Origin: Nymphaea colorata | Taxonomy: Eukaryota > Streptophyta > Magnoliopsida > Nymphaeales > Nymphaeaceae | DNA: 64,000 bases | Direction: 5' to 3' | Assembly (NCBI RefSeq): GCF_008831285.2 | Contig: NC_045149.1 | Span: 14,720,578 to 14,784,577, forward strand | In this document: positions 51,004 through 63,800 of the stretch, piece after piece | How the letters are laid out: every line of letters begins with the position of its first letter | Position numbering within the stretch: position 1 is the first letter of the stretch | Program-made: the position numbers and the translations under genes | Notes under the pieces: generated by a model | Told to the model about the DNA's origin: nothing | The model's input: the letters and a program-made list of their open reading frames with translations, nothing else | The model's database searches: none

Positions 51004-52246
51004 AAAGAGAAAGGGTGCAGCAAGGGGGGATGAGTTGTTGAAAGGGGGGGGGGATGGTGGCCGAGATATTTTGTTTCATGTAAGGTTGGTGTTGCATACG
51101 AAATCCTGTGTCATTTTTCTTTTCACTTACCAATGGTTGGTCCTGCCCAATGCCACATTTTTCTGGTGGTGTTCTTCAAGGCAAGGAAAAGTTTCCTGCA
51201 TATGGAAGTCTTGTTTTACCTTTGTGTTTGTTTCTGTTATAAATGATGGGTCTTTAGCAGCAGGGTTGATTCGGATCGGTCTCCGCTTTTGTATCGGCAA
51301 GAGAATGTTTAAAGTTTTTTTTTTCCCTTTTTGAGGGAATCTGGGGTACGATCGTCGTTGCCTCATGCAAATTATGCTATTTTGAAAAGCCACTTTCTTG
51401 GGGAAGAAGTATCGTTGCCCTCTTCTTTTTTCTTTTTTTAAAGCAAGCTGGAATGGAGATTCCTTCCAGATTATGTCGACATGGTGCAATGCACATCTAA
51501 CTCCTGACCTCTTTTAATCTTTAACACACATTAGCTAAGTGGACGGTGCTTTGGTCTGATATACAGATATAGTAGGACGTCTTATCTCTATAGAGAGAGG
51601 GAGAGAGGTTGGGATGATCAGAGATTGATCTTGTTGCCACCATTGCAGGTTGTCGCAGATGCGCCATTGAGGGTCTCTTCCGAGCGTGCTACAACAGCCC
51701 GTGGGAATATGGTAGGCTAGTCACCCTGCTTCTACTTTGAGCACGCTTTCTTCTCCCTACATTATTTACTCTATTCCAGGGTAATGGAAAGAGATCCTGA
51801 TCTAAAATTTGACACTCAAAGCTGTGGCGCACATCGGGTCCAGGCCAAGTTGTGTCCTCAAGGGCCAGACGACTTCTGGGTGCAAGCGACAGAAGAGAAT
51901 AATTCGAACAAGGACAGGAGGCTGTTCAAACAAGAACAGGAGGGACAGTCGTGCCATGCATTTCAACCGCCTATTTGCCATCCGTACAAGGCGAAGGACC
52001 TCATCGGGAAACAAAAGGGAATAAGCAGAGCAAACAATGTGTTGCCTCAGTTATGAGAAAAGAAGATAACAAAGTTGCTCATGTTCTATTGTTTCTTCTA
52101 CTGTCAATTCTCAAATGGTCCAAAACCCCACCATGCGTTTTCTTTTTAACGTACTCCTTACCCGGTGGTTCGATGGTCCTACTCCACTGTTATTCCAATC
52201 ATGTTGTTTCATCGAGGACAAGGACATAAAGGAGTCGGATCATCTG

Positions 52247-52248
52247 TA

Positions 52249-52279
<31 letters not shown>
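52247..52279. repeat. (GT)n-(TA)n microsatellite
   Basis: A short GT tract runs into about 22 bases of TA in the region downstream of the SMPD4-like gene. Confidence 0.85.
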
Positions 52280-54063
52280 GAAAATCGAACATAGTCCTTG
52301 CTCTTTTATCATTAATGATGTGCAAAAAGAGTCTCCTCTCGCTGTTAAACATCGGACATTCATGGTTAAATAACCATAAATAGACACAAATCAAAGGATG
52401 ATCCGTTTTAATGTGATGGGTTTAAATAGAGGACTTAGTTGGACCATAAGAGCTGTCTGACATCTGAATTCGTTTTGAGCACGAACAGAAGCAATTTAAA
52501 TCACAAGTTATTTGGTCCAACACCAAGGTCTGCCCACGTCTCAGACCTGTATCTTGACTGAGTTAAACAATCTTGAAGGAACAATGTAATTGCAGTTGCT
52601 TACAACTTTGCTCCAAAATATGGTCGACATGAAGTAACATATATTAGACCTGTTGTCACTAAACCTAGACAAAATGGTAAACAGAATTGCTACAGATCGA
52701 GAATAGAGGAATGTTTGCGTGGAGAAGATAAATTTATTCACTCTGGACTTCTCCATCCATATTCAAGTGTGTGGATTTCACTGACAATCTGAGAAAGCTA
52801 ATCCATATTCAAGTGTGTATGCACGTAGACCGAGCACGGGATTCCAACTTATGCATGAAGAACTTGTGGTTTTGATCTTTATTCCTAACAATAATTTTCA
52901 ACATATGTTAGCTGCGTCAGTATCTACAAGCTTTTTCGTTTACTTTTCTAAAAAATCACAACGATAGAAAACTATAACCATGATTTTGGCGTCCATCTTT
53001 TGGACCTTTGACGGAATCAAACACACTCCAAATTTCATTGGATTCCATTTCCTGTGGCCACGCACCCTTCTTCCCGTCGTCACATGATTATTTCCGTCGC
53101 CTTGCCTTTGTCACACTGAAACGCACCTAAAATTCCACCCAATGGCTCCTCCTCTTTTTTTTTTTTAGAGAAACTTTCCTTTTATTATAATTAAAATTTT
53201 AAAAGAAAAAACATCACGCTTTTTTTTTTTAATATATATACAACTGTCAAGTAAGGGGATAAAGTGAGAGGCTGCTGCGTGTTCGGTGGCTAACATGGAC
53301 CCCATACTCTATTTTGTTAGAAGAGGGACATTTTTGTCTTTTTAAAATATTAACTTTTCCGTATCCTGCAAGAGGGTTCCTCCTTTTCTTAACCTCAAAG
53401 GGTATTTTGGTAATTTTGACGAAAAATAGACAATATTCATTTCATATTTTTTTCTTAAAAAATGATCCTCCAACGTGCTACATTTGTACACTTTTTCGAG
53501 TAATTTAATTACTCGAAGCATTTATTTGACAACTTTCATAAAATGTGCGGTTTTTATTTGAAAAAAAAAAAAGATTTTTTCCCTGAAAGTAAGGAGCACC
53601 TTTCACTTTGAACTTGTAACGATGAACAATTATCATGGAACTTGAACCAACAACACCACATTAGCTTTAGCCTTTAGCGACACTTGCGTATCAAAGAATT
53701 GGATGCACGAATCCGATACAGTGAACAAGTAAGAAGATCAATCCTGTTGGGAGAATTCATCTTCACAAGCAGCCCTTCTTCATCCTTTCATTCATACATG
53801 ATTGGGAATATTTAACTATTTCCAACTAAGTTTTCCCTCAATTCTTGCATCAAACGGTCAAAACATGTTCACTTTCTCTAGTGATGAGGAACTCACGAAG
53901 CTGATCAAACCCTTGTTGATCACAAAGAGCAGATCACCGGCCAATTCTTCGCACTAAGCGAGACCAATCTTAGATTGAATTAATCAGAAGAAAATTCAAG
54001 TTTGGTGGGTCTGTTCCCTGGTAATGACATTAAAATGCAGACCGTGGTCACTCTCTTTTGGCT

Positions 54064-54120
54064 GTGTATGAACAAGAGAACAAACAACTAGCCAGTGTAT
54101 GAACAAGAGAACAAACAACT
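54064..54120. repeat. 31-bp tandem duplication
   Basis: gtgtatgaacaagagaacaa starts at 54064 and again at 54095; each copy continues caaact-style for a further six bases. Confidence 0.9.
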
Positions 54121-55088
54121 TAGTTGATTTGTGGGGTGTACCGCTCCTTCCACAATCAGTTCAGCCAACTGAAAGCCGGCACGTGGAAATTTCGCGGATT
54201 TTCTATAGATGCCGTCAACATCGCGGAAAGATTCTGATACTAAGTGTGCAGATTTGGTCAGACGATGGTGTCCACCAGCAACGGTCCACTTGGCGTTCGA
54301 ATTATTGCATGTGCCAATTGCCAGCTTCACTGACTGCGTCGCGCCCCGTCATGACTCGTCATTTCATTAGAGATGTAAACGGTTCGAACTCGGAAAATCT
54401 ACAGGTCACATTTCAACTGATGAAAGTCCAAAGAAGTCAGTACTTGCAGCTGAGAAAATCAGGAACTAAAAATGTGTGGAACATAGTTGCTGTGGTGAAT
54501 TTCATACTTCTCTGTTACAGAGTCAAGTTCAGCTGGACTCCCAACTAAGACCTGAACAGTATCCGGGCCAGTGTATGTGAGTAAACAAGGTTTGTATAGA
54601 TATGTAATTTGAACTCGTATTTCTTTCTTTCTTTCTTTTTTCTTTTTTTAAGATTGATTTAAACAAGATTGAGATTAGATTTTGCCTACCAGATTGATTC
54701 GGAACACAGTGTGACTCGGGCCATGTAACACGTTCTTAGGAAAATGATAAATGATTCTGGGGAATGGGCCAGTCTTGCCAAACACAGACACAAACAGTAA
54801 CTAAATATCTTGGACAATCATTCTTGCACTCACATCTCTTTGTTTTCTCTCCTTTGCAAAAGGAAGAATTTTGAGAAGAGGACGAGACCATTAAATAGGT
54901 GAGCCTGCACCCTAAAAGCAAACTTCTCCTTTTTCTAAAATTGAATTTGGAGCCGACTAGCCTAAGAATCCAAAGTTATGCAACCAAATGGATCTTGCTC
55001 AAATATTGGATCCAATCTGAATCCGGAAACCTCTCCACCGGATCAGAGTGAAAGGATTCAAATCTATATTGATAATGGGATATATCCA

Positions 55089-55247
55089 GTTACGAAGATA
55101 CATGAGGGCTGGTGTGGGCAGTTGCCCACCTCAGCCAATCAAAAAATTCTTTAAGATGAGTTGAAATTATACTACGAAGATTCAAAAATTACGTGGGGAT
55201 GAGGGCCCGAGCACCCCTCAGTTAAAAAATCCCGGCTCCGCCACTAA
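55089..55247 (-). mobile_element. GGCGGAGCC-family relic, single copy
   Basis: Read on the minus strand it starts gtggcggagccgggatttttt, passes aatcttcgtagtataatttcaa, and ends gtgggcaactgcccac then catgtatcttcgta. The same order of blocks occurs on the plus strand at about 62280-62474, so this is a repeat family of about 160-200 bp. No coding capacity. Confidence 0.7.
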
Positions 55248-56421
55248 GTATATCTGAGACATTTACATCTCTTACTTGTTTGAGAATAGCACTTTTACAG
55301 ATCAATGTGACTCCTTTTTGTCTGAAGCGGTGTATTATACGCATTCATGACATCCTTTTTCTTGGCTATGTTGAAGAACACTGTGTTTGAGGAAAAGGAA
55401 AAGCCTCTTTAAAGAAAGGTCCGAGCATATTTTCCTTTTGAAAAAGTTTCTTTTTCTGGGGTAACATGAGAGGGAATATATTGAAAAAAAAAAAAAGAAA
55501 AAGAAAAAAACTCTTCCAAATTCTTCTTCCATCTCACGACCAGGAAACATTTTCCCACCTTAGAAAAATTTACTAGCGCATCTTTTTTCAATTTGAAATG
55601 GCAGAAAAACTTGTTTTCTCCATTCAGTCTTCCACTTTCCCATTAACAATCAAGGAATTTAAGAAACAGCTCCTCTCATATATTTTTTTAAATTTTTAAA
55701 CAATAGGCAAGTTGGGGTTATTCATATCTACTTGAAATAATTGAATTTATGAAAGTCCCCCATAATGTCTTGTTTGTTTATGGAAAGCCCATCCAACATT
55801 TATATTATACTGTCTTTGGATCAAGAAGTTGCAGAAAGGAACAGTTAATTAATAACAGAGGAATTAGCTTTTCTTTTTTCAATCAGACACCTTTGGCAGT
55901 TTTTGTTCATCAGCCACACTAATGAATACAAGTAGTGGTTGAAATTATTAATGCTTGAAGAACAACTGATGCAGATGCCAGGTTCAAGCGCAATTCACAC
56001 ACTATATTTTTTCAGTGCGACTTTTAAAGACCTTGGAAAAGTTCTACTTACTTGCTGGAATTGCAAAAGCATTTTTTTACTCTCTCTCTCTCTCTCTCTC
56101 TAGGCCATTTTAACGCACTTTTAAGGGAGACACCTTCATGTTTATTGACGCTACCAAGGGTCCCGAGTTTGTATTATATGGATGTCAACTTCACCACTTA
56201 ATAAAATAATTGCGAAAAAGCAGGTCAGAAACCATAAATTTCTCCTTTTAATAGTCGGCAACTTCCTTTTCTTTCCTCTCTTTTTTTGTTTTAAATATCT
56301 CAAAAATAAAAAAAATCTCAAAACAGTCCCTCCTTGGGGAGGAGGAGACAAAATGAACGCCCTTTGGAGCTTCAAAGACGTTACAGCAATGGGACCATGG
56401 AACAAGTGCATCTGCCTAGTG

Positions 56422-56423
<2 letters not shown>

Positions 56424-56457
<34 letters not shown>
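56424..56457. repeat. (TA)n microsatellite
   Basis: About 17 TA units in intergenic DNA. Confidence 0.9.
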
Positions 56458-56460
<3 letters not shown>

Positions 56461-57030
56461 TAATAATTGGCCCTCATTTTCATTAGTGATCGTATGCTGC
56501 ACGTGTCAATTAAGTGGTGGTGAAGCCGAAGTTGGGACAGAAGTCTTTCTTAGAAGTGCATAAAATGACAAGTTGCCGGAAGGAACCCCACCGCCACCGG
56601 CGCCTGAGTGAGAGGCCAAAACCGCGTCGGGACTTGGGTGACAACTTGCGAGCATTAGTTGTTCTTTAAATAATGAGATGAGAAAGATGGAGCCAACATG
56701 TGTGAGGGACAACTGGTTTGATGTGAGACTAGCCGTTTAGTTGGCTTCACGAAAATGACCATTCTAATCTCAACATAATCCGATCGGCGGCCGACTGAAC
56801 CCCCCCGTTTGAATCTGGTTTTCTTTCTCGCTCTACCATTCAAAGAACGAACGACCATTGTTCCTTGTTAACCTTTCTTGTGTTTGAATTGAAAGAAAAT
56901 ATGCCAATCATGAGACATGAAAGCCATTATTCGACCGTTATGAATAAAAAGTGAGCACCTTTCTCATAAGAGGTATGTTCATTTTTTTATAAGAAATCAT
57001 TTTTTGAATTCCAATTTTGCCCTTCTATAA

Positions 57031-57050
57031 GAGAGAGAGAGAGAGAGAGG
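57031..57050. repeat. (GA)n microsatellite
   Basis: About nine GA units in intergenic DNA. Confidence 0.85.
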
Positions 57051-58435
57051 TCTTCTAGTTTGCCATCACAATTTGAATGGAACTCGAACTATTGTGGCAG
57101 CGAAACCTTAGATCCAAGATTTTGGTTCCGAAAAGGAAATACAACGTAAGAAGTGGCCGCCTCGAGCAGAAATTTCTGTTAAAAGCTTCGAAATTGCAAC
57201 TCCTTTCGCAAGTTAGTTTTGAGTCGGATTTATGGGTAAATGCCACTTTAGAGCTCATGTTGATAAATTTCAGTCCAATTGCGGCCATTAGGCTTCAAAT
57301 CAAGATAAGTCGAACCATCAGCCGCTGTATGCATCACGACACATTAATGTTCAAGAAAGGAAGCTGCTGGAATTGGAATAGTCAGTTGGGCTGGTAAGAG
57401 ATCAATTGCCTACATTAGCTAAGATTAATATAATTAATTAAGTTCTTGAGCGATGTATTGGCTCAAGGTCCTACGTCACAGAGTTAGCGACAAAGTCTCT
57501 CGGCGGCTCAAGTGCAGTTTTCTCTAATAGCATTATAAAGAAACATGAGCCGTGATTATTTTCATACAATTAAACCAGCCAGGAGATATCTCGAAGAGGC
57601 CGAAGACTTACATTTACTAAGTCACACCGAACCGAGATCACTTGATATTGTTTCAAAAATTCACTTGGTATTATTTCCATTTACTAAGCCGCGACTGCAC
57701 GTGTATGATGTCACAAGAGGGAAGGAAATTCATTAGGTATATAACTAATGGATGCTATCGTCATGCTTGCACATGCTTAACATGCTAATGGCGTAGCTCT
57801 TATATTATTCTCCCGTTTTCTGCAAATATAAAAAATACCAACGTGCTAAAGGTATTATTTTTTAGAGCGGAAAAGGAGACAAAATATCAACATGTATCAG
57901 AATCACAGGAATGGGATACCAATCCCTGGGTGCTCTAATGGACGCCATTTTTATTATCATCAAGGTTTTCTCTTTGAAGCTTTGCTCCTCCTGATCAGGA
58001 TTTTTTTAGGAATTCCATATTTGGTGACTGTGGCACCGAACTGAGGAATATTATTAAGTCTTCACATAGATTTTTCTCTTTTCTTCAAGTGCCAGGGGTG
58101 ATTTTATTCAGTTCAATTTTCGTTTCCTTTTTTCACTTTTCAAATTTTTTATAATCGTTTAAGATGCTTTTCTTGAGCAGAATACCAATATCCGCAAACT
58201 TTTAGCAGAGGCAGAGAGCCATTTGCTGCAGAAAAAGTGGCACCAATCTTATCAAGAAAACATGGTGTGGTACTGAAGCAAACGTACGTACCCTGATACC
58301 CACTCCATCTCTCTCTGACATCGACTAAGAAATCTATGGCAAAATGAAGTCCCCTGTTGCTTTGTTGGGGTTTCCAACTTACCAATTTATCTCTAGAGAA
58401 TGTACAAGCTTTTGGTGGTGGTAAAATGACAATCA

Positions 58436-59266
58436 TCAGAAGTAGCAGTCCCACGGGATGGCTTCTTCTTGCCGGGATCCGGCGTCAATTCCGGCAGGCA
58501 GCCACGTGGGGAAGAGGTAAAAGCTCTCGCCGACGTCGAGCAAGAGATCCGGCAGGTTGAAGAGCAGCTCGTCCTCATTACTGTAGGAATCCGTGGCTTG
58601 CGGAGATGCGTTGGCGACGGTGGGCGGCTCCGGCGACCCTCTGGATTCTGAACAGCTGGTCGGCTCGGAGGCCCAACCCTTGGGCACATCCAACGTGAAG
58701 GCCGCGGCCTTGGCAGCGGCAGCCTGGATGTCTCTCGGGGACGCAGACGCGGGCCTCGGCAGATCCTGCGCCAGCTCCGGGAAATTCAGAATCGCCGACT
58801 GGCCCTTGATCGTCAGCGCCGCGACGTCGTGCGCCCGAGCCGCCATCTCGGGGGTGGGGAACGTCCCGAGCCAAATCCTGGACTTCTTACGCGGCTCCCG
58901 GATCTCGGACACCCACTTGCCCCAGCTCCTCATCCGGACGCCTCGGTACGTGGGGTGTTTCCCGTCTCCGCCGGCCTTGCGCCGCTTCGTCTGGCCGTCG
59001 TCGGCGGCGCTCATTTTGGCCAGCTCCGGTGATCCTTTGCTCGTCGCGTCAGCATGCCGGCACGGGTCTGTCCTGCCGCATTCCGGCTGGGTAGAGGCAG
59101 TTGAGGCCAAAGCTGCCGCAATTGTGTTGGTGTTCGCGGCGATACCACCACCACCACCACGAACAGCAGCAGCAGTCAAAGAAGAAGAAGAGGAAGAAGA
59201 AGACAGGGAAGAGGAAGAAGAAGAAGAGGAGGAAGGAGAAGAGCTTCTCTCTTGTGGCTCATTCAT
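58436..59266 (-). CDS. AP2/ERF transcription factor, DREB subgroup A-4 (TINY/HARDY/ERF034-like)
   Basis: Intronless, 276 aa. One AP2 domain at residues of about 106-163: [20 protein letters not shown], then [19 protein letters not shown] and NFPEL. Val119 and Glu124 (domain positions 14 and 19) are the residues typical of DREB proteins that bind DRE/CRT elements. The block after the domain, [20 protein letters not shown], and LPDLLLD at 238-244 are typical of subgroup A-4, whose members control growth and drought/cold responses. A basic TKRRK at 93-97 is a likely nuclear signal. The N-terminus has long Ser runs and a Gly run. An in-frame ATG 72 bases further upstream (59338) exists, but the TATA-like box at 59321-59329 lies between the two, so the inner start is preferred. 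The gene is very GC-rich compared with its surroundings. Confidence 0.94.
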   Translation of the reverse strand: MNEPQERSSSPSSSSSSSSSLSSSSSSSSLTAAAVRGGGGGIAANTNTIAAALASTASTQPECGRTDPCRHADATSKGSPELAKMSAADDGQTKRRKAGGDGKHPTYRGVRMRSWGKWVSEIREPRKKSRIWLGTFPTPEMAARAHDVAALTIKGQSAILNFPELAQDLPRPASASPRDIQAAAAKAAAFTLDVPKGWASEPTSCSESRGSPEPPTVANASPQATDSYSNEDELLFNLPDLLLDVGESFYLFPTWLPAGIDAGSRQEEAIPWDCYF

Positions 59267-59320
59267 GATGGAGAGAGGAGTTGGTGCGGAGAGTGAGTCC
59301 GAAGAGTGATGTATAGGGAG

Positions 59321-59329
59321 CTTTTTATG
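59321..59329 (-). promoter_or_regulatory. Possible TATA box of the DREB gene
   Basis: On the minus strand CATAAAAAG lies about 55 bases upstream of the chosen start. It is a non-canonical TATA element in the right place for a short 5' UTR. Confidence 0.4.
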
Positions 59330-60556
59330 ATTCCTCAATCAAATTGGGGTGTTCGGGAAAGCCAAGTAGGTGGGGCCCAGGCTAAAAGTGGGTGTAGTAG
59401 TGTTGTTCTTTTTTCTTTTTTCTTTTTTTTTTTTCTCTCTTTCACTTCATTCACTTGGTTTCACGGCCACGTCTTCTTGCCAAGCAAGGATTCATTTTCA
59501 AAAAAGAGCCTGATGTTCTCGAATTCGCTCATGGGCCCCTATTCCTTTCCTCGTTTGCCTTTTAACCTTCATATCCAAAGTGGAGTAAGGGGGACAACAG
59601 AACAGGAAATGTATAGCAGCGGATCCAATTTATTTAGTGGCGTTGATTTATTTCAAAAAAAATTCAATGAAGCACTTATTGGCATGTTTGAAAGGGAAAG
59701 ATTATTCAGAAAGGAATTTAGAAAAGTCTGAAGAGAAAGCAGGCAGCGGATGAGTTGTAAAAGAAAAGAAGCAATGGAGTGAAGTCGGGTAAAGCACCAG
59801 ACGTCCTCCTTTGATAACCAGCTGGAGGCGCGTGGGCCCTACGAGCGCAATGCCGGCTTCGGGATGATGAGCAAACGGTTTTGGATCTGATGCAACCTTT
59901 TTTTTTTTTCTTTTTTTTTTACCGTACTGGATTCAGATCCTGACCCGACTTCTTCTAAATGTTTATTTAGTTGTGTTTTTTTTTTTGGTTTAAGACGTGC
60001 ATTCAATTCTAAAGCTTTGCATTTATAACCAAATGGGCCCCAATGGAGGCTTGATTTTTTACTTTTATTTTATTTTTTCAATGACATTATCACCACTTTG
60101 ACTCTAATTTCTTTGCAACCCAAAACTCCAAATATGGCATGTCCTTTTCACAAGCTTTGGTTTCTCTCCAATGCATTGGATTCGATTTGGATTCAACTTC
60201 TACTGCGTTTTGTCGTTATAAATCAATCAAATTGAAAAAAAAAAAAAAGTTGGATACGAAAAGATCAACGGGTTGGACTTGGTTGAGATTTTAAAAACGA
60301 CATCCATTCACAACGATATCTGTTTGAATTTCAAACAAATTTCTCATATCCGATGTTTATATATCTTGAGAGTCGGTATTTAACATGTCATAATATAGTA
60401 GACCAATTTAGGTTGTGCATCCCAAACTCAGCCTTTCTCATGAAAATTTGTAGTTTCGAACCTTAATGTCTCAATAAATGAGATATAAAAATAAAAAAGG
60501 ACATTTGATTCAAATCTAATCTATTAACATTCATAATTAATTGGCAACCCTATTCT

Positions 60557-60668
<112 letters not shown>

Positions 60669-62062
60669 GTATTGTGCACGGACGCCTTCTTTACCTGTGC
60701 ACGTTTTGGAAAAGTAAAATGAAGAAGGACGGTGGTATCGCCTGTCCATGAAAAGCTTGGGGAAGAAAGGTACGTGATTGAGAAGGATACAAAGGAACCT
60801 TGTGGCAGTAGTGGCAGCCATTGCCCCCCTCCCATACAAACACACTTTCTGTACTCTTCCTTCCGTCTCAAATATGAGAGAAATTTCCCGGAGGACAAAT
60901 AATCTAGATTTTTTCTTGTGCCATGTGACAATGAAAATTATCAGACCTTACGTCATTCGCTAGCTACCATCCGTTGGAAAATTTATACATATAAGACACG
61001 GAGAGCGACAGGATGTATACGTTTTTTTTTTTTCTTTTTAAAAGTTGGGAAATGAGTAAAAATATCCCCACCATAATTACTCATTTTCATATTTTCTTTA
61101 AAAATATTGCCAAAACAATACTATTAATTTGGATGATTTTTTGTCAAGATTAAGCTGTTCTAAAAAATAAAAAGGAACTTGCTGACAAACATGTGGGTGG
61201 ATTAAAGATCTGAAAAAATATAACTAGTGATGATAAAAAAGTGGAGAAAAGTGACAAAGAACCAGCTACGAACGAAGAAAGGTAGGTTCGAATCACGTGA
61301 ACCCTGCCAAGTCAAGACCGACCGAGCTAAAGAGAACAAAAGTAGGCTCACTTCAAATGATGCAATGAAGTCACCAAAGCTGATTGCCGTGGGTTCATGT
61401 TGTTCCTTAGCAATTTTTTCTCTTATATCTTCCTTTCCTTCTTTTTTTTTTTTTTAAATTTCATTTAGCTTTCATGTCACTCACGTTAAGAATCAAATGC
61501 CCATGCTTTTACTAGATAAATATTTTTAATTGTATCTTTTCATTTCTTTAAAAAACAACAAAAAGAAGTACAGCAGCTTCTTTGTGTTAATTAACCGCAA
61601 GGGTGTTGTTTGACATAAGAAAGAATAAGTATAATTTATTGAAAAGTAATCAAACCCTTTAAATACAAATAACGAAATGAACAATCTTTTCTCCTTCCAA
61701 CTCCTCCCCAAAATAAGTTTATTTTCTTTTTCATGAAGCAGAAGCAGAAGCAGTTTTACAAAGCCACATTGGTCATATTAAATGTATTCTTGTGGCAAAT
61801 AAAGGACAGGAGTTAGGTTATTTACTCTCAACTTAGAATATTTTTATGAGTTGCCTCACGAACCATATGCATAGAAGCCCTAAAGTGACATAATTAAAGT
61901 GTATGAAGAAGATAACGACACTGGTCTTTGCTGTTTTAAAAGGTGAAAGACTACGTCCGCTAAGAACGCAAACGCTAGGATTTACATGGTTGGGAAAAGG
62001 CTAATAATAGTCTTCCTATAATTACTAATGGCAGCATTGAGTTTCCAGTATTGAAACAAAGC

Positions 62063-62474
62063 AGCGGCGGAGCCACATATAGGTTGGTGTGGGCAGTTGC
62101 CCACACCAGCTTCTCAATTTTCTTTCATCGTTACATTAAAATCGTTTACTATTTACTTGGTTATACATGTAAGTGCCTCTTCAAGTATAAAAACATGTGA
62201 ATCAATGTCACTAGAACAAAAAACAAATATAAGAAATATTAAACGTCTTTAACGTAGAGCTCAGGGCGGTAATAAGTGGCGGAGTCAGGATTTTTTTGTC
62301 TAAAGTCATCGGCTCAGGTCTGGTGTGGGCAATCCGTTGTAATTTATGAATCATTATAGTGTAATTTCAAGTGCTTTAAAAGAAATTTATTGATAGGCTG
62401 TGCGGGCTACTGCCCACACCAACCTCCATGTATGTGCGGGCTACTGCCCACACCAACCTCCATGTATCTCCGCT
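62063..62474. mobile_element. GGCGGAGCC-family composite relic, two copies head to head
   Basis: The left end agcggcggagccacatatagg and the right end (reverse complement agcggagatacatggagg) are inverted repeats, each followed by ttggtgtgggcagt. A second family start (gtggcggagtcaggattttt) lies inside at about 62278. The right half matches the copy at 55089-55247 and the left half matches it inverted. The right end also carries a 34-bp tandem duplication (62399-62432, 62433-62466). Confidence 0.65.
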
Positions 62475-63186
62475 AATGAATTGGGCTGGGGCTTCACGTT
62501 CCAATTCCAAATGTGAAAAAGATGCTCATTTCGTTCACTTGAACCTATATACATTTCTTTATAATGAGAGAAGAGAAGCATCGAAGAAGATTAGTTAGTT
62601 GGGACGCTAATTTTTTGAGAGGTTAATGGAAATTGCACATGTACGCTTCAGAGAAAGTGATGAGAAAGAGAGTGGGTGCGTTCTAGAAAGCTCAAGTGCT
62701 TCTAGACCTCTCGTTTTTTGCGGTGAGTGGAAAGGACACGACTTCAAGATCCTTTTTTAATTTCTCTTGTCTCTTCTTGTTTGTTTGATTTTTTTTTTTT
62801 TTTTTTTTGTTAATAAACTGCATCTGACGCCTGCCCTGCCGTCTATCCTTTTCATTTCAAAACTCCAGTGGCGTGTGACTGCAAAGTTTGCGTTGAATTT
62901 AATGATTGAGTTTCTAATCTGGAAAACGAGTTCGTAAGAAGGTGCCAACTTGAAAATTAGGTTTCATTTTCCAATTCCAGAAGTGTGAAAATGATCGAGA
63001 AAAGATGGGGGCAAACAAGAAAGTCAAAACTTTTCCCCAATTTTCTAAACCGAAGATAACTTTTGCTGGGAAATTTTTTCCAAAACCGGCCTTTTTTTTT
63101 TTTTTTTTTTTTGCTTAGAAAGGTCATCCGGTTCCTGAGAAAGCCGCCGTTTTCCTAATACAACTATGTGCGATATATTCTTTGTT

Positions 63187-63189
<3 letters not shown>

Positions 63190-63252
<63 letters not shown>
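63190..63252. repeat. Compound (TA)n-(GA)n microsatellite
   Basis: About 37 bases of TA followed directly by about 27 bases of GA. Confidence 0.94.
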
Positions 63253-63257
<5 letters not shown>

Positions 63258-63732
63258 GTAGGCCTGACAATGGATCGTGCATGTACCCAACCTATTGACA
63301 TCTAGGTGTACGTGGTTCTCATGTGCCCACTCAATATACATTAAGAATCCAAAGATGATAATGTTTCTAAAAGTTATTATAAACATGAACCAACTGTGTA
63401 ATGGGAACATGGTAAGTACCAAACCATTTTCCCATTAGCTATACACATACAACATGCATTATAGCTGTAAAATAATTGCTGATTGCTGTTTATACTTTAA
63501 TTGAATCACTTTTGTAAATTTAGGGAGAAGGTTATATGTTAACTTCATTAGGAAAAACCGCGAAAGCTCAACCTCCCTTCTTTCTATGGCACGCAATAGA
63601 GCTCTTCCTGACTCATATTGACGCGTGTTAATAAGTGGGTGAGCTTTCACGCTTTACCCTTTGATAGACATAAGACCTATATAGGTTTCATCGGACAATT
63701 CAACTTGTTTGATGGATGAGCTCGAGTTATTT

Positions 63733-63800
63733 TTGAGTGAGCGAGAGGTTCATCCCACTACCTGAAACGAGACCCGAAGGCCCCCCATTCCCCCTGCCTT
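63733..63800. repeat. Dispersed repeat, copy 2
   Basis: gagtgagcgagaggttcatc, then gacccgaaggccccccattc and ccctgcctt. It matches 48711-48780 over about 65 bases with scattered changes. The two copies have the same orientation. Confidence 0.75.

Larger units (their letters stand above)
51004..58435. other. Intergenic region between the SMPD4-like and DREB genes
   Basis: The SMPD4-like 3' UTR occupies the first few hundred bases. A possible alternative terminal exon lies at 51649-51740. The rest has no recognisable gene: GT/TA repeat at 52247-52279, a 31-bp tandem at 54064, a transposon relic at 55089-55247, CT tract at 56082-56101, TA tract at 56424-56457 and GA tract at 57031-57050. Open frames (for example 51784-52056, 54099-54548, 57077-57397) carry no domain I recognise. 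Confidence 0.55.

Noticed and set aside
51784..52056. 90-aa open frame downstream of the SMPD4-like gene
   Set aside because: No recognisable domain, and overlapping frames exist on both strands. It lies just after the possible alternative exon, so it is more likely UTR or intergenic.
54099..54548. 149-aa open frame
   Set aside because: It starts inside a 31-bp tandem duplication and shows no domain, signal peptide or family motif.
58593..59309. 238-aa plus-strand open frame opposite the DREB gene
   Set aside because: It is the shadow of a very GC-rich gene: the minus-strand frame encodes a complete AP2 domain, while this one encodes no known domain and ends in Glu runs that mirror the Ser runs.
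61281..61310. ggttcgaatcacgtgaacc, resembling a tRNA B box
   Set aside because: No A box, anticodon stem or acceptor stem could be paired around it.
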